A stretch of 64,000 bases of DNA from Oscillospiraceae bacterium (GTDB taxonomy: Bacteria; Bacillota; Clostridia; Oscillospirales; Acutalibacteraceae). Location: contig SVQC01000001.1 in NCBI GenBank assembly GCA_015065585.1, forward strand, positions 39,783 to 103,782, in the 5' to 3' direction. Every line of letters starts with the position of its first letter. Position 1 is the first letter of the stretch. Of this stretch, positions 53,727 to 63,980 are shown piece after piece. Position numbers and translations under genes: made by a program. The notes under the pieces are model-generated. The model ran no database searches. It saw only the letters and a program-made list of their open reading frames with translations, and was not told the DNA's origin.

Positions 53727-55448
53727 ATGAGTAATAAAACAAAAACTCAGAACTTTGAGCGGGGTGCAGTAATTCTTCTTGCATCAGCTATAATAGTTAA
53801 AATAATCGGTGCCATATTTAAAATACCTCTTCAGCGTCTTATAGGCGATATAGGCTTCGGCTACTTTTCGTCGGCTTATGACCTGTTTTTACCTATTTAC
53901 ACTCTTTCTATGGCGGGTCTTCCTATTGCGGTTTCGCGTCTTACTGCAGCGTGCGTTGCGGAAAATAGATTTAAGGACACTAAAAATACGCTGAGAATAG
54001 CTAAAAAGGCATTTCTTGTTACCGGTCTTACCGGTTTTATAATTATGCTAGGCGCAACCTATTTTTATGCTAAATATACTACCGATAATAATACTGATGC
54101 TAAATATGTTGCTGTATGTGTGCTTATGGTTGCGCCTACTGTACTGTTTTGCTGTTTAATGTCGGCTTACCGCGGTTATTATGAGGGACTCAGAAATATG
54201 TATCCTACTGCTATTTCTGACGTTATAGAAGCTCTTGGAAAACTGATTTTAGGCTTTTCCTTTGCATATATTATTCTTAAAATAACGGGCAAGGTGGCTT
54301 ACGCTGCTGCAGGTGCTCTATCAGGTATAACTGTGGGCACTATAGCTGCGCTTTTGTATCTTTCCTTACGCCATAAAATTAAGGGTGATACCATAACTGA
54401 GTACAGCCTTTGCGCTAATCAGGAAACCAGAACAAGCAAACAGATTTTAAAGGCCTTAATAGTAATTGCTGTTCCAATAGCCCTAAGCTCAATAGCAAGT
54501 AACGTTACGCTGTTTATTGATGCTTTTATGGTAAAATTACAACTTAAAAACGTAATGGAAAACTCCTTTGATTTTGTGCGTGATATGTATATTAACTCGG
54601 TTAACGATTATAATGCCTCAGCGCAAAATCTTGGCAGAGATGTTCTTACTGCTTCAAATATGCCCACCTTCCTTTACGGCATCAGGGGAGAGGCTTATGT
54701 TTTTTATAATCTTATTCCGACGCTTACGGGTACGTTTGGCATCGGCTCTGTTCCTTTTCTGACTACTGTCTGGGTTGCAAAAGATAAGTCTGCTATTAAG
54801 AAAACTATTGAAACCATAATAAGAACTACGGCTGTTATTGCTTTGCCGGCAGGTATCGGCATGGCTTCAATTGCACCTGAGATTATGGGACTGATTTATG
54901 ATGGTGTTGCTCCTGTTGAAATTGGTGGACCGCTTCTTAGAATGCTTGGTATCGCCGCTGTCTTTGCAGGACTTTCGGTTCCTATGACAAATATGCTTCA
55001 GGCTATCGGTAAACCTATTTTGCCGGTGAGAAATATCGCTATCGGTGCATCTCTCAAGATTATAGTTAATCTTTTGCTTGTGGGCAGACCGGAAATAAAT
55101 ATTATGGGTGCGCCAATCGGTACGCTAGTTTGTTATGTATTTATATTCGTATCAAACACCCTTTGCCTTATAAAGTATACCGGAACAAAAATAAACTTCT
55201 ATGCTGTACTTGTTAAACCGGCTATAGCGGCTATTTGCTGCGGCGTGTCTGCATTCCTCTTATCTTTACTTTTAAGTAAACTGGAAGTATCTACAGTTAT
55301 TACGGTAGTCCTCTGCATTGCTGTCGCCGGAGTGGTTTATTTGTCGGTAATTTTTGCCATTAAAACCTTGTCGAAGGAAGATGTTCAGGGCTTTCCTAAG
55401 GGCGAAAAGATAGCAGAAATTCTCGAAAAGCTACATTTGATTCGTTAA
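53727..55448 (+). CDS. SpoVB/MurJ-type lipid flippase (MATE/MOP superfamily)
   Basis: Membrane protein of 573 residues with about 14 predicted segments, the SpoVB-like size. The start (ERGAVILLASAIIVKIIGAIFKIPL) and the LPIYTLSMAGLPIAVSRL block are typical of the polysaccharide transport/SpoVB group. It may move lipid-linked precursors for the spore cortex or cell wall. In Bacillus the equivalent (yabM) lies just before mazG (yabN), as here. AAAGGAG precedes the ATG. Confidence 0.88.
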   Translation: MSNKTKTQNFERGAVILLASAIIVKIIGAIFKIPLQRLIGDIGFGYFSSAYDLFLPIYTLSMAGLPIAVSRLTAACVAENRFKDTKNTLRIAKKAFLVTGLTGFIIMLGATYFYAKYTTDNNTDAKYVAVCVLMVAPTVLFCCLMSAYRGYYEGLRNMYPTAISDVIEALGKLILGFSFAYIILKITGKVAYAAAGALSGITVGTIAALLYLSLRHKIKGDTITEYSLCANQETRTSKQILKALIVIAVPIALSSIASNVTLFIDAFMVKLQLKNVMENSFDFVRDMYINSVNDYNASAQNLGRDVLTASNMPTFLYGIRGEAYVFYNLIPTLTGTFGIGSVPFLTTVWVAKDKSAIKKTIETIIRTTAVIALPAGIGMASIAPEIMGLIYDGVAPVEIGGPLLRMLGIAAVFAGLSVPMTNMLQAIGKPILPVRNIAIGASLKIIVNLLLVGRPEINIMGAPIGTLVCYVFIFVSNTLCLIKYTGTKINFYAVLVKPAIAAICCGVSAFLLSLLLSKLEVSTVITVVLCIAVAGVVYLSVIFAIKTLSKEDVQGFPKGEKIAEILEKLHLIR

Positions 55449-55523
55449 AGTGCACAAAAATTGTTAAAATGGTATGTTTTTAACCGTTAATATTAAAAAA
55501 TCTATTGATTTTCAGGTGAAAAT

Positions 55524-56339
55524 ATGGTATATTTAAAAGCAGATAGCGCAAAGAACAAATACGATATGGAGCAGTTTATCAATATTATGAAAATGCTCCG
55601 TGCTCCTGACGGCTGTCCTTGGGATAAAGAACAAACTCATAGCAGTATTCGTAATAATTTTCTTGAGGAAGTTTATGAGGTTGTAGATGCCATTGACAGA
55701 GACTCTACTGAGGATATGCGCGAGGAGTTGGGTGATGTTCTTATGCAGGTTGTCTTTCACGCGGTAATGGCTGAGGAGGAAAACCGTTTTGATTTTTCCG
55801 ATGTAGTAAATGAGGTTTGCCAGAAACTTGTTTATCGTCACCCTCATGTTTTCGGTGATGTTAAGGCTGATACTAGTGAAAAGGTGCTTGATAATTGGGA
55901 AAAGCTTAAACGTACCGAAAAATCCCAATCCACATATACTGATACTTTAAAAAGTGTTCCTTTGGCTTTCCCGTCGTTAATGCGCGCTCAGAAGCTTCAG
56001 AAACGAGCATCTAAAGCGGGATACGATTGGACAAGCGCTGAGGAAGCTTTTGGAAAGATTAATGAAGAAACTACTGAACTAAAAGAGGCTATGGCTGATG
56101 CTGATAAGGCAGAGATAGCTGAAGAAATCGGAGATTTGCTTTTCTCGGTGGTTAATGTAGCAAGACTTTTGGGCGTAGACTGCGAAGAAGCGCTTCACCG
56201 TTCAAACGATAAATTTATAAGTAGATTTTCAAAGGCGGAAGAAACCATTATCAAAGATGGAAAAAATATCAAACAACTTTCGGCCGCAGAACTGGATGAA
56301 TATTGGCAAAGCGCCAAGAAAAATGATTTCATACAGTAA
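55524..56339 (+). CDS. mazG: Nucleoside triphosphate pyrophosphohydrolase MazG
   Basis: MazG of 271 residues with two tandem four-helix NTPase domains. Domain 1 has the EE-x2-E / E-x2-D metal motif in [15 protein letters not shown] and [15 protein letters not shown]. Domain 2 has [20 protein letters not shown]. It cleaves non-canonical NTPs. It sits in the yabM-yabN-yabO neighbourhood conserved in sporulating Firmicutes. Confidence 0.95.
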   Translation: MVYLKADSAKNKYDMEQFINIMKMLRAPDGCPWDKEQTHSSIRNNFLEEVYEVVDAIDRDSTEDMREELGDVLMQVVFHAVMAEEENRFDFSDVVNEVCQKLVYRHPHVFGDVKADTSEKVLDNWEKLKRTEKSQSTYTDTLKSVPLAFPSLMRAQKLQKRASKAGYDWTSAEEAFGKINEETTELKEAMADADKAEIAEEIGDLLFSVVNVARLLGVDCEEALHRSNDKFISRFSKAEETIIKDGKNIKQLSAAELDEYWQSAKKNDFIQ

Positions 56340-56385
56340 TATGTTAAATAATACTGTTGAAAATAAATTAATGGAGGTTTTTACA

Positions 56386-56655
56386 ATGAAAAAGTCAGAA
56401 TTAATTTCAGCTATCGCTGAAAAAGCAGGCATCTCCAAGGTTGCTGCTGACAAGGCTCTCGCTGCTTTTATTGAGACCGTTGAAGGCGAACTCAAAGCAG
56501 GCGGAGAAGTTTCTTTGGTTGGCTTCGGTACTTTCAAGGTTGCTAATCGTGCAGCAAGAACTGGTATCAATCCCAAAACAAAAGAAAAGATTAAGATTGC
56601 CGCTTCTAAGGCTCCTGTATTCAAAGCAGGTAAAGCATTCAAAGACGCTCTTTAA
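56386..56655 (+). CDS. hup: HU-family DNA-binding protein
   Basis: Histone-like protein of 89 residues. The ATG at 56386 follows TGGAGG and starts [19 protein letters not shown]. The DNA-binding arm signature [20 protein letters not shown] is present. A longer in-frame start inside mazG was rejected. It compacts DNA and supports recombination. It is likely expressed from its own promoter within or after mazG, and is followed by a hairpin terminator. Confidence 0.97.
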   Translation: MKKSELISAIAEKAGISKVAADKALAAFIETVEGELKAGGEVSLVGFGTFKVANRAARTGINPKTKEKIKIAASKAPVFKAGKAFKDAL

Positions 56656-56666
56656 TTTTTCTGTAG

Positions 56667-56697
56667 GCCGCTCGGTTTTCGGGCGGCTTGGCTTTTG
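56667..56697 (+). terminator. Hairpin terminator after hup
   Basis: GCCGCTCG (56667-56674), loop GTTTT, CGGGCGGC (56680-56687) with one G-U pair, then TTGGCTTTT. The imperfect T-tail suggests partial readthrough into rqcP. Confidence 0.6.
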
Positions 56698-56703
56698 GTG
56701 ATT

Positions 56704-56946
56704 ATGAGACTTGATAAATTTTTAAAAACTGCACGAATTATTAAACGCCGTACCATAGCTAACGAAGCTTGTGATGCCGGCAGAGTATCGGTTAACGGCA
56801 AGGTTGCCAGAGCATCCTATGACGTTAAGGTTAATGATGTTATCGAAATAGCTTTCGGTACGAGAAATGTTAAAGTTAAGGTAACTTCGGTTGTCGAAGC
56901 AATAAAAAAAGAAGATGCCGCGAATTTGTATGTTGTTATTGAATAA
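56704..56946 (+). CDS. rqcP: RqcP/YabO-type S4-domain RNA-binding protein
   Basis: S4-domain protein of 80 residues (MRLDKFLKTARIIKRRTIANEA, then GRVSVNGKVARASYDVKVND). Bacillus RqcP (YabO) works with RqcH in adding alanine tails to stalled chains on 50S subunits. The ATG at 56704 was chosen because it begins the conserved core; no strong ribosome binding site is visible. It lies between hup and yabP as in many Clostridia. Confidence 0.93.
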   Translation: MRLDKFLKTARIIKRRTIANEACDAGRVSVNGKVARASYDVKVNDVIEIAFGTRNVKVKVTSVVEAIKKEDAANLYVVIE

Positions 56947-57002
56947 CAAATTTGCATAACCTATTTCCCTTCGCAATATATTTATTGTGGAGGGCGTTTT
57001 TT

Positions 57003-57281
57003 ATGCAAAATTTAGAAAAAGAAAATAGAGAGCATTCCCTGTATATGAATAACCGTCGGGAAATTTCTTTTACGGGTGTACGTGACATCTTGAGCTTTGA
57101 CGAGGAATCTGTGAACCTTATTACCGCTATGGGAAATGTTGCTATAAAGGGTAAAAGTATAAAAATAGGCAGTTTTAATACTGATACGGGTGATATGCAA
57201 ATGGAGGGTAGATTTAACGCTATAGTTTATCTTGACGATAGCAGCACAAAACAAAATTTCTTTAAAAGGCTGTGGAGATAA
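57003..57281 (+). CDS. yabP: Sporulation protein YabP
   Basis: YabP of 92 residues from ATG 57003, behind GGAGGG: HSLYMNNRREISFTGVRDIL and the beta-strand pattern GNVAIKGKSIKIGSFNTDTG fit the family (YabP/YqfC). In Bacillus it is expressed in the mother cell under sigma-E and is needed for spore cortex formation together with YabQ. It marks a sporulating lineage. An upstream extension to 56952 has no family match. Confidence 0.92.
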   Translation: MQNLEKENREHSLYMNNRREISFTGVRDILSFDEESVNLITAMGNVAIKGKSIKIGSFNTDTGDMQMEGRFNAIVYLDDSSTKQNFFKRLWR

Positions 57282-57282
57282 T

Positions 57283-57729
57283 ATGTGGGAAATAAGTCTT
57301 TACTCCCAGATAATTTCCTTCTTTTGCGCTATTTTAATTGGTGCAATGCTCTCGGCTTTTTACGATGCTTTCAAAGGAATTAGAAAAACATTTTACTTTT
57401 CAAAAACAGCCGTGTTTTTTCAGGATATTACCTTTTGGCTTTGTGTCACCCTTACTACATTTTTATTATTGATTGCGCGATGTAACGGTGAAATACGCGG
57501 TTATATAATAATAGGCGAGCTTATTGGTTTTTTTGCTTACAGATGTACTTTGTCCCGTTTATTATTGCCGATTTTTCTTATGTTTCTTAAAAAAATACGT
57601 AAAATTAAATGGTCATATAGCCGTCTTGTTAATAAAGCGTCGGTGCAATTAAGCAAAATGATAGTGAAAATATGGTCTAATAAAGGTAAAATTATAAAAA
57701 AACTGCACTTTAAAAGAAAAAAGTCTTGA
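57283..57729 (+). CDS. yabQ: Spore cortex biosynthesis protein YabQ
   Basis: Membrane protein of 148 residues with about four hydrophobic segments (SFFCAILIGAMLSAFYDAFK, FFQDITFWLCVTLTTFLLLI and others) and a Lys-rich cytoplasmic tail. It matches the YabQ family. The ATG lies one base after the yabP stop (TAATATG) and the two are surely coexpressed. In Bacillus, YabQ acts in the forespore outer membrane for cortex assembly. Confidence 0.92.
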   Translation: MWEISLYSQIISFFCAILIGAMLSAFYDAFKGIRKTFYFSKTAVFFQDITFWLCVTLTTFLLLIARCNGEIRGYIIIGELIGFFAYRCTLSRLLLPIFLMFLKKIRKIKWSYSRLVNKASVQLSKMIVKIWSNKGKIIKKLHFKRKKS

Positions 57730-57755
57730 AAGTGAGTGTAACTTTGTTGTATACT
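57726..57755 (+). promoter_or_regulatory. Probable promoter of divIC-yabR
   Basis: TTGAAA (57726-57731), an 18-base spacer and TATACT (57750-57755). It would free the essential division gene from sporulation-specific control of yabPQ. Confidence 0.6.
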
Positions 57756-57804
57756 TACTGTGATAGAGTATTATATTTTTTATTAATATTAAGTGGGAAA
57801 ATAT

Positions 57805-58089
57805 ATGAAAACGAAAAAAGAAAAAAGCATACTTCTTAGGGTTCTTTTATTGTGTGTAGCAATATATTTTGTGTGTTCTCTTTCTGTTTTATGGAGCGAC
57901 CTTATAAAAGGAAGAGAGAACCTTGAAAAAATCAATAATGAAATTGAGACTACCGAACAGATAATAGGGGAGTATCGCGAACTCCTGTCTAGCGGTAACG
58001 AAGCTAAAATTATTGAAAAAGCCGCAAGAGAAAGACTTGGCTATGTATTTGAGGACGAGCAGGTTTATATTGACGTTTCGGCTGACTAA
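57805..58089 (+). CDS. divIC: Septum formation initiator DivIC/FtsB family
   Basis: Bitopic division protein of 94 residues: short basic N-terminus, one membrane helix (about residues 11-32), then a coiled coil (LEKINNEIETTEQIIGEY). It ends with the ERLGYVFEDEQVYIDV block typical of DivIC. It bridges FtsL and DivIB/FtsQ at the divisome. ATG 57805 was chosen over an upstream GTG. Location between yabQ and yabR matches Bacillus. Confidence 0.92.
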   Translation: MKTKKEKSILLRVLLLCVAIYFVCSLSVLWSDLIKGRENLEKINNEIETTEQIIGEYRELLSSGNEAKIIEKAARERLGYVFEDEQVYIDVSAD

Positions 58090-58158
58090 ATTAATTTATA
58101 AAACGGCTTTTTGCTGTTATGATATTTTCTTAAGTTTTAAGGGGGAACTGCATAGTTT

Positions 58159-58605
58159 ATGCAAATCGAGGTAGGACAAATAGTTGAGGGGAAAATAACG
58201 GGCATTACAAATTTCGGTGTGTTTGTTGACCTTGGCGATTCAAAAAGCGGAATGGTACATATTTCTGAGGTTGCAAGAAGCTATGTAACCGACATTCGTG
58301 AACATGTTAAAGAAAACGATGTTGTTAAAATGAAGGTTTTAAACATAGATGAAAACGGCAAAATCAGTCTCAGTATAAAAAAGGCTCAGGAAGAACAGCA
58401 TAAGGAACGTGTCTTCTCTAAGGCTAAAGGCGAAAAACAACCTGCTAAAATAGAGCCTAATTATACATGGACCCCTAAAAAGCAGGAGCCTGTTTCGTTT
58501 GAAGAAATGATGAACAAATTCAAGCAGACCAGTGATGAAAAATTCTCCGATTTAAAGAGAAAAAATCCTGAGAACCGACGGTCAAAACGCGGCGGTGTAA
58601 AATAA
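58159..58605 (+). CDS. yabR: S1-domain RNA-binding protein, YabR-like
   Basis: Protein of 148 residues with one S1 domain at the N-terminus (EVGQIVEGKITGITNFGVFV, then KSGMVHISEVA). A long Lys/Glu-rich tail probably is disordered. It occupies the yabR position after divIC. Homologues are general stress or RNA-binding proteins of unclear role. AAGGGGGA precedes the ATG. A terminator follows. Confidence 0.92.
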   Translation: MQIEVGQIVEGKITGITNFGVFVDLGDSKSGMVHISEVARSYVTDIREHVKENDVVKMKVLNIDENGKISLSIKKAQEEQHKERVFSKAKGEKQPAKIEPNYTWTPKKQEPVSFEEMMNKFKQTSDEKFSDLKRKNPENRRSKRGGVK

Positions 58606-58613
58606 TTATCGGC

Positions 58614-58637
58614 GGCAGACCTCGGTCTGCCCTTTTT
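58614..58637 (+). terminator. Intrinsic terminator after yabR
   Basis: GGCAGAC (58614-58620), loop CTCG, GTCTGCC (58625-58631), then CTTTTT. Confidence 0.85.
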
Positions 58638-58656
58638 ACTGAAAGGAAAATTTACG

Positions 58657-59499
58657 GTGAGAGAAATATCTGTTTTAAAGGTTCGTGACCTTATAGCTGA
58701 GCTTTGCATTAAGGCAAATAAAACTTTACCTTGCTCGGTTATGGAAAAAATCTCTGAATATAGTAAAAAAGAAACCAATTCTGTGGCTTTTTCTGTTCTT
58801 AATGACATTGCTTTAAATGTTGAGGCCGCAAGAGAGCTTGACATTCCTATTTGTCAGGATACGGGGATGACGGTTATCTTCCTTAAAATAGGTCAAGAGG
58901 TTCATTTCACAGACGGTAATCTTTACGAGGCTGTAAATAACGGTGTGCGTAAAGGCTATACTGACGGACTTCTTAGAAAAAGCGTTGTGTCTGACCCGCT
59001 TTTTAGAATTAACACCGACGATAATACTCCTGCTGTTATCCATACCGAAATAACTGATGGTGATATGGTTGAAATAACCGTTGCTCCCAAGGGCTTTGGT
59101 AGTGAAAATATGAGCAAAATTTTTATGCTGACTCCTGCCCATGGCAGACAGGGTGTTATTGACGCTGTTATAGAAACCGTAAAGTCTGCTGGGTCAAATC
59201 CTTGTCCTCCTATGGTTATCGGCGTTGGTATTGGTGGCGATTTTGAACAATGCGCCTATCTTGCAAAAAAAGCTCTATGCCGTGACGGTAATATCAGAAA
59301 TGATAATAAGTATTATAAGGAATTGGAAGCGGAGCTTCTCGAAAGAATCAACGGTCTTGATATCGGTCCTCAGGGCTTTGGGGGCGATACTACGGCACTT
59401 TACGTAAATATTGAAACGGCGCCAACCCATATTGCAGGGCTTCCTGTGGCAATAAATGTCGGCTGTCATGTTACGCGACATATAACAGCAACTATATAG
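58657..59499 (+). CDS. Class I fumarase / L-tartrate dehydratase, alpha subunit
   Basis: Protein of 280 residues corresponding to the N-terminal, Fe-S-binding half of class I fumarate hydratase. Cluster region motifs: DIPICQDTGMTVIFLKIGQ and GSNPCPPMVIGVGIGGDFEQ, with further Gly-rich QGFGGDTTALYV. It dehydrates malate to fumarate (or tartrate) only with a beta subunit, which usually follows directly; here the next gene is an RNA methyltransferase. The beta gene must be elsewhere or absent. GTG start with AAAGGAAA upstream. Confidence 0.88.
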   Translation: MREISVLKVRDLIAELCIKANKTLPCSVMEKISEYSKKETNSVAFSVLNDIALNVEAARELDIPICQDTGMTVIFLKIGQEVHFTDGNLYEAVNNGVRKGYTDGLLRKSVVSDPLFRINTDDNTPAVIHTEITDGDMVEITVAPKGFGSENMSKIFMLTPAHGRQGVIDAVIETVKSAGSNPCPPMVIGVGIGGDFEQCAYLAKKALCRDGNIRNDNKYYKELEAELLERINGLDIGPQGFGGDTTALYVNIETAPTHIAGLPVAINVGCHVTRHITATI

Positions 59500-59509
59500 A
59501 GGTAAAAAA

Positions 59510-60634
59510 ATGAGTAATATAAAAATGGTCGCACCCTGTATTTTTGGAATAGAGGGAATTGCGGCTGATGAATTCAAACGAATGGGCTTTGAAAATGTAA
59601 CCGCTGAGAACGGCAGAGTTTTGCTTGATGGTAATGAAAATATGCTGGCCAGAGCAAATATTAATTCCCGTTTTGCTGAGCGTATCCTTATTAATCTTGG
59701 AGAATTTGACGCTTTAACCTTTACTGAGCTTTTTGATAATGTAAAAAAAATTCCCTTTGAGGATTACATAGGTATAGATGATGCTTTCCCCGTCAACGGT
59801 TGGAGTATTAATTCTCAGCTCAGCAGTATACCTGACTGTCAGTCTATTATTAAAAAGGCTATAGTAGAACGCCTTAAAGTAAAATATAATGTTTCGTGGT
59901 TCAATGAAACCGATACTGAATATAAAATTAGATTTTCGATTCATAAAAACCGTGTAACTATGATGATAGATACTTCGGGGGAAGGGCTTCACAAGAGAGG
60001 CTACAGAAGAAATTCAAACGCCGCACCATTAAAGGAAACCCTTGCTGCTGCAATTTGCGATATGGCAAGAATCTATCCTGATACAAAGGTTTTTGACCCA
60101 TTCTGCGGTTCGGGTACATTACTTATCGAGTCGGCTATGATGGCTAAAAAAATGGCTCCAGGTCTTCGTCGCAGCTTTGCCTCCGAGCGTTTCCCTTTTA
60201 TACCGGAAACTGTTTGGCGTGAAGAAAGGGCCAGAGCGCAAAGTATGATTCTGACCGATATTGATTTTAGCGCTCAAGGGTTTGATATTGACCCCGCGGC
60301 TGTCGAACTGACTTTAAAAAACGCAAAATTTGCCGGTGTAGATAAATATGTAAAAGCAAAGGTGGCTGATATAAGAGATTTTTCTGCACCGAATGAGCGT
60401 TGTCTGGTACTTGCTAATCCGCCTTACGGTGAGCGACTTCTGGATGTTAAGGCAGCAGAGGAACTTTATAAGGTGATGGGGGAAAATTTTATACAAACTG
60501 ACGGGCAGAAATATTTTATAATAAGTCCTCATGATGAATTTGAAAAGTTTTTCGGAAAAGAGGCCGATAAAAGACGTAAACTTTATAACGGTATGATTAA
60601 ATGTCAGCTGTTTATGTATTTTAAAAAAAGGTAA
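59510..60634 (+). CDS. THUMP-domain class I SAM-dependent RNA methyltransferase (RlmL/YpsC family)
   Basis: Methyltransferase of 374 residues. An N-terminal THUMP-like region (about residues 60-150) is followed by the UPF0020 Rossmann domain. That domain has FDPFCGSGTLLIESAMMAKK and the catalytic ANPPYGERL. The family methylates guanosine N2 in 23S rRNA or tRNA; the exact target is unknown. It starts ten bases after the fumarase subunit stop. Confidence 0.92.
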   Translation: MSNIKMVAPCIFGIEGIAADEFKRMGFENVTAENGRVLLDGNENMLARANINSRFAERILINLGEFDALTFTELFDNVKKIPFEDYIGIDDAFPVNGWSINSQLSSIPDCQSIIKKAIVERLKVKYNVSWFNETDTEYKIRFSIHKNRVTMMIDTSGEGLHKRGYRRNSNAAPLKETLAAAICDMARIYPDTKVFDPFCGSGTLLIESAMMAKKMAPGLRRSFASERFPFIPETVWREERARAQSMILTDIDFSAQGFDIDPAAVELTLKNAKFAGVDKYVKAKVADIRDFSAPNERCLVLANPPYGERLLDVKAAEELYKVMGENFIQTDGQKYFIISPHDEFEKFFGKEADKRRKLYNGMIKCQLFMYFKKR

Positions 60635-60646
60635 GGGAACACAGGG

Positions 60647-61570
60647 ATGAAATATGCTTTTATTATTAATCCTGCCGCGGGGAAAGGCAAACTTATAAAC
60701 GAGCTTGGCATGGAAATTGCTAAATACTGTTCTGAAAACAGCCTTGAGTATGCCGTGCAGATTACTACTGCACCGGGCGATGCAAAACGCTTTGCCAGAG
60801 AGCATGCCGAGACCGGTAAACCCGTTACCATCTTTTTAGCAGGTGGCGAGGGTACTGTGTTTGAGGCGCTTAATGGAGCTTTCGGATATGATAACGTAAC
60901 CTTGGGCGTAATTCCTATAGGCTCGGCAAATGATTTTCTTAAGTTTTTCAAAAAGGAAGAAAAAACCGCTTTTGCCGATATTGAGGAGCAGATAAACGGC
61001 GGTACTATTAAGATGGATGTGATAAAAGCAGGGGAGTATTACTGCCTTAATAGCTGTTCTGCAGGTATGGATGCTGTTGTGGCTGGATATATGTCACAGT
61101 TTAAAAGACTGCCTTTTGTCAGCGGTAGTATGGCGTATAATCTTGCAATTGTTAAATGTTTTCTGGGCAAACTCGGTTGTAAACTCAGAATTATTGCAGA
61201 CGGTAATGATTTGGGTGAGAGAAATTGCCTTTTTGCTGTTGTTGCAAATGGTCCCGCGTACGGAGGCGGATACCTTGCGGCGCCTGGGGCTGTTCCTTTT
61301 GACGGTGAGCTTGACTATACTATAGTTGAAAATATAAGCAAACTTAAAATTCTTAAATTTATAGGCAAATATAAATCGGGAGATATTGACGGACTTCCTT
61401 TTATACATAGAGGCAAATGTGTATCCTATACTATTAGAGGACAAAAACCCCTTCCCGTAAATCTGGACGGCGAAATTTATAAAATGAAAGAAATTAATTT
61501 CGAAATAATAAAAAACGGTATTAATTTCCGCCTTCCGTCTTCGGTTATGAAGAATTTTTTAACAAAATAA
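60647..61570 (+). CDS. Diacylglycerol kinase family lipid kinase (DgkB/YegS-like)
   Basis: Lipid kinase of 307 residues. The start AFIINPAAGKGKL is the family phosphate-binding region. The catalytic glycine loop reads GGEGTVFEALNG, where most members have GGDGT, so a Glu replaces the loop Asp. IPIGSANDFLKFF and ANGPAYGGGYLAAPGA are also typical. It phosphorylates diacylglycerol or a related lipid in the membrane. AAGGGAACACAGG precedes the ATG. Confidence 0.9.
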   Translation: MKYAFIINPAAGKGKLINELGMEIAKYCSENSLEYAVQITTAPGDAKRFAREHAETGKPVTIFLAGGEGTVFEALNGAFGYDNVTLGVIPIGSANDFLKFFKKEEKTAFADIEEQINGGTIKMDVIKAGEYYCLNSCSAGMDAVVAGYMSQFKRLPFVSGSMAYNLAIVKCFLGKLGCKLRIIADGNDLGERNCLFAVVANGPAYGGGYLAAPGAVPFDGELDYTIVENISKLKILKFIGKYKSGDIDGLPFIHRGKCVSYTIRGQKPLPVNLDGEIYKMKEINFEIIKNGINFRLPSSVMKNFLTK

Positions 61571-61589
61571 AAAATATTATTAAATGTAC

Positions 61590-61617
61590 TTGATTTTTAG
61601 AAAAAAATGGATACAAT
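61590..61617 (+). promoter_or_regulatory. Promoter of groESL
   Basis: TTGATT (61590-61595), a 16-base spacer and TACAAT (61612-61617), immediately upstream of the CIRCE element, so HrcA bound there would cover the transcription start. Confidence 0.75.
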
Positions 61618-61622
61618 ATATA

Positions 61623-61649
61623 TTAGCACTCGAAATACCAGAGTGCTAA
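61623..61649 (+). promoter_or_regulatory. CIRCE operator for HrcA
   Basis: TTAGCACTC (61623-61631), nine-base spacer, GAGTGCTAA (61641-61649): the perfect CIRCE consensus. HrcA represses groESL here until heat stress titrates GroEL. hrcA itself is not in the window. Confidence 0.98.
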
Positions 61650-61684
61650 TGATAAATTGATAATATAATTTTGGAGGAAGTATT

Positions 61685-61972
61685 ATGACTATTAAACCTT
61701 TAGCCGATAAGGTTGTTACTCGCTTTGTTGAAGCTGAGGAAACTACCAAAAGCGGTATTATACTTACTGCTGCCGCAAAAGAAAAACCTGAGGTAGCTGA
61801 GGTTGTTGCGGTAGGTCCCGGTGCATATGATAAAAACGGCAATCTTGTTCCTATGACGGTAAAGGTAGGAGATAAGGTGCTCACCAATAAGTATGCAGGT
61901 ACTTCGGTTAAACTTGACGGCGAGGAATTCAGTATTGTAAGTCTCGGCGATATTTTAGCTATTGTAGAATAA
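61685..61972 (+). CDS. groES: Co-chaperonin GroES
   Basis: GroES of 95 residues: TIKPLADKVVTRFVEAEETTKSG, the mobile loop region (GIILTAAAKEKPEVAEV) and the KVGDKVLTNKYAGTSVKLDGEE block. It caps the GroEL barrel as a heptamer. TGGAGGA precedes the ATG. It lies under the CIRCE element. Confidence 0.97.
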   Translation: MTIKPLADKVVTRFVEAEETTKSGIILTAAAKEKPEVAEVVAVGPGAYDKNGNLVPMTVKVGDKVLTNKYAGTSVKLDGEEFSIVSLGDILAIVE

Positions 61973-61983
61973 GGAGAAGATAG

Positions 61984-63627
<1,644 letters not shown>

Positions 63628-63643
63628 TTCACAAAATGTGATA

Positions 63644-63678
63644 AAATAGCCGTCTGTTTTTCAGACGGCTATTTTTTT
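63644..63678 (+). terminator. Intrinsic terminator of groESL
   Basis: AAATAGCCGTCTG (63644-63656), loop TTTTT, CAGACGGCTATTT (63662-63674), then a T-run. A perfect 13-base stem. Confidence 0.95.
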
Positions 63679-63700
63679 GCCAAAAAACTAAAATTTATGG

Positions 63701-63729
63701 TTGACAAACAAAGATGCTTATGGTAATAT
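63701..63729 (+). promoter_or_regulatory. Promoter of tRNA-Leu
   Basis: Perfect TTGACA (63701-63706), a 17-base spacer and TAATAT (63724-63729), 15 bases before the mature tRNA 5' end. Confidence 0.88.
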
Positions 63730-63744
63730 AATAAAGTCGCAAAT

Positions 63745-63829
63745 GCGAGTGTGCTGGAACTGGCAGACAGGCACGTTTGAGGGGCGTGTGTTGCACGACG
63801 TACGGGTTCAAGTCCCGTCACTCGCACCA
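63745..63829 (+). tRNA. tRNA-Leu (anticodon GAG)
   Basis: 85 bases with acceptor stem GCGAGTG/CACTCGC and an encoded CCA. The T-arm is ACGGG-TTCAAGT-CCCGT. The anticodon stem CACGT/GCGTG encloses loop TTGAGGG with GAG at positions 34-36. The long variable arm between anticodon and T-arms is that of a class II tRNA. It decodes CUC and CUU. Own promoter and terminator. Confidence 0.96.
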
Positions 63830-63830
63830 T

Positions 63831-63864
63831 AAATTCGACAGGCTTCGACTTGTCGAATTTTTTT
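63831..63864 (+). terminator. Intrinsic terminator after tRNA-Leu
   Basis: AAATTCGACA (63831-63840), ten-base loop, TGTCGAATTT (63851-63860), then TTTT. It starts two bases after the CCA end. Confidence 0.88.
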
Positions 63865-63947
63865 ATTGTTTTAGTTAGGGTGAATTACAATTAAAATTTT
63901 ATATATGGTATGTTTAGTTTGCTTTTTTACAATTTTATATAAAAATG

Positions 63948-63980
63948 AAAACGCCGTGGAAATAATCCACGGCGTTTTTT
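63948..63980. terminator. Strong terminator-like hairpin near the window end
   Basis: AAAACGCCGTGGA (63948-63960), loop AATAA, TCCACGGCGTTTT (63966-63978), with T-run on the right and A residues on the left. It probably terminates a minus-strand gene lying beyond the window or acts bidirectionally. No gene is seen between the tRNA terminator and this hairpin. Confidence 0.75.

Noticed and set aside
56947..57002. Sigma-E-like promoter before yabP
   Set aside because: A GCATA-like -35 exists, but the -10 matches only about half of the consensus; not reported as a feature.
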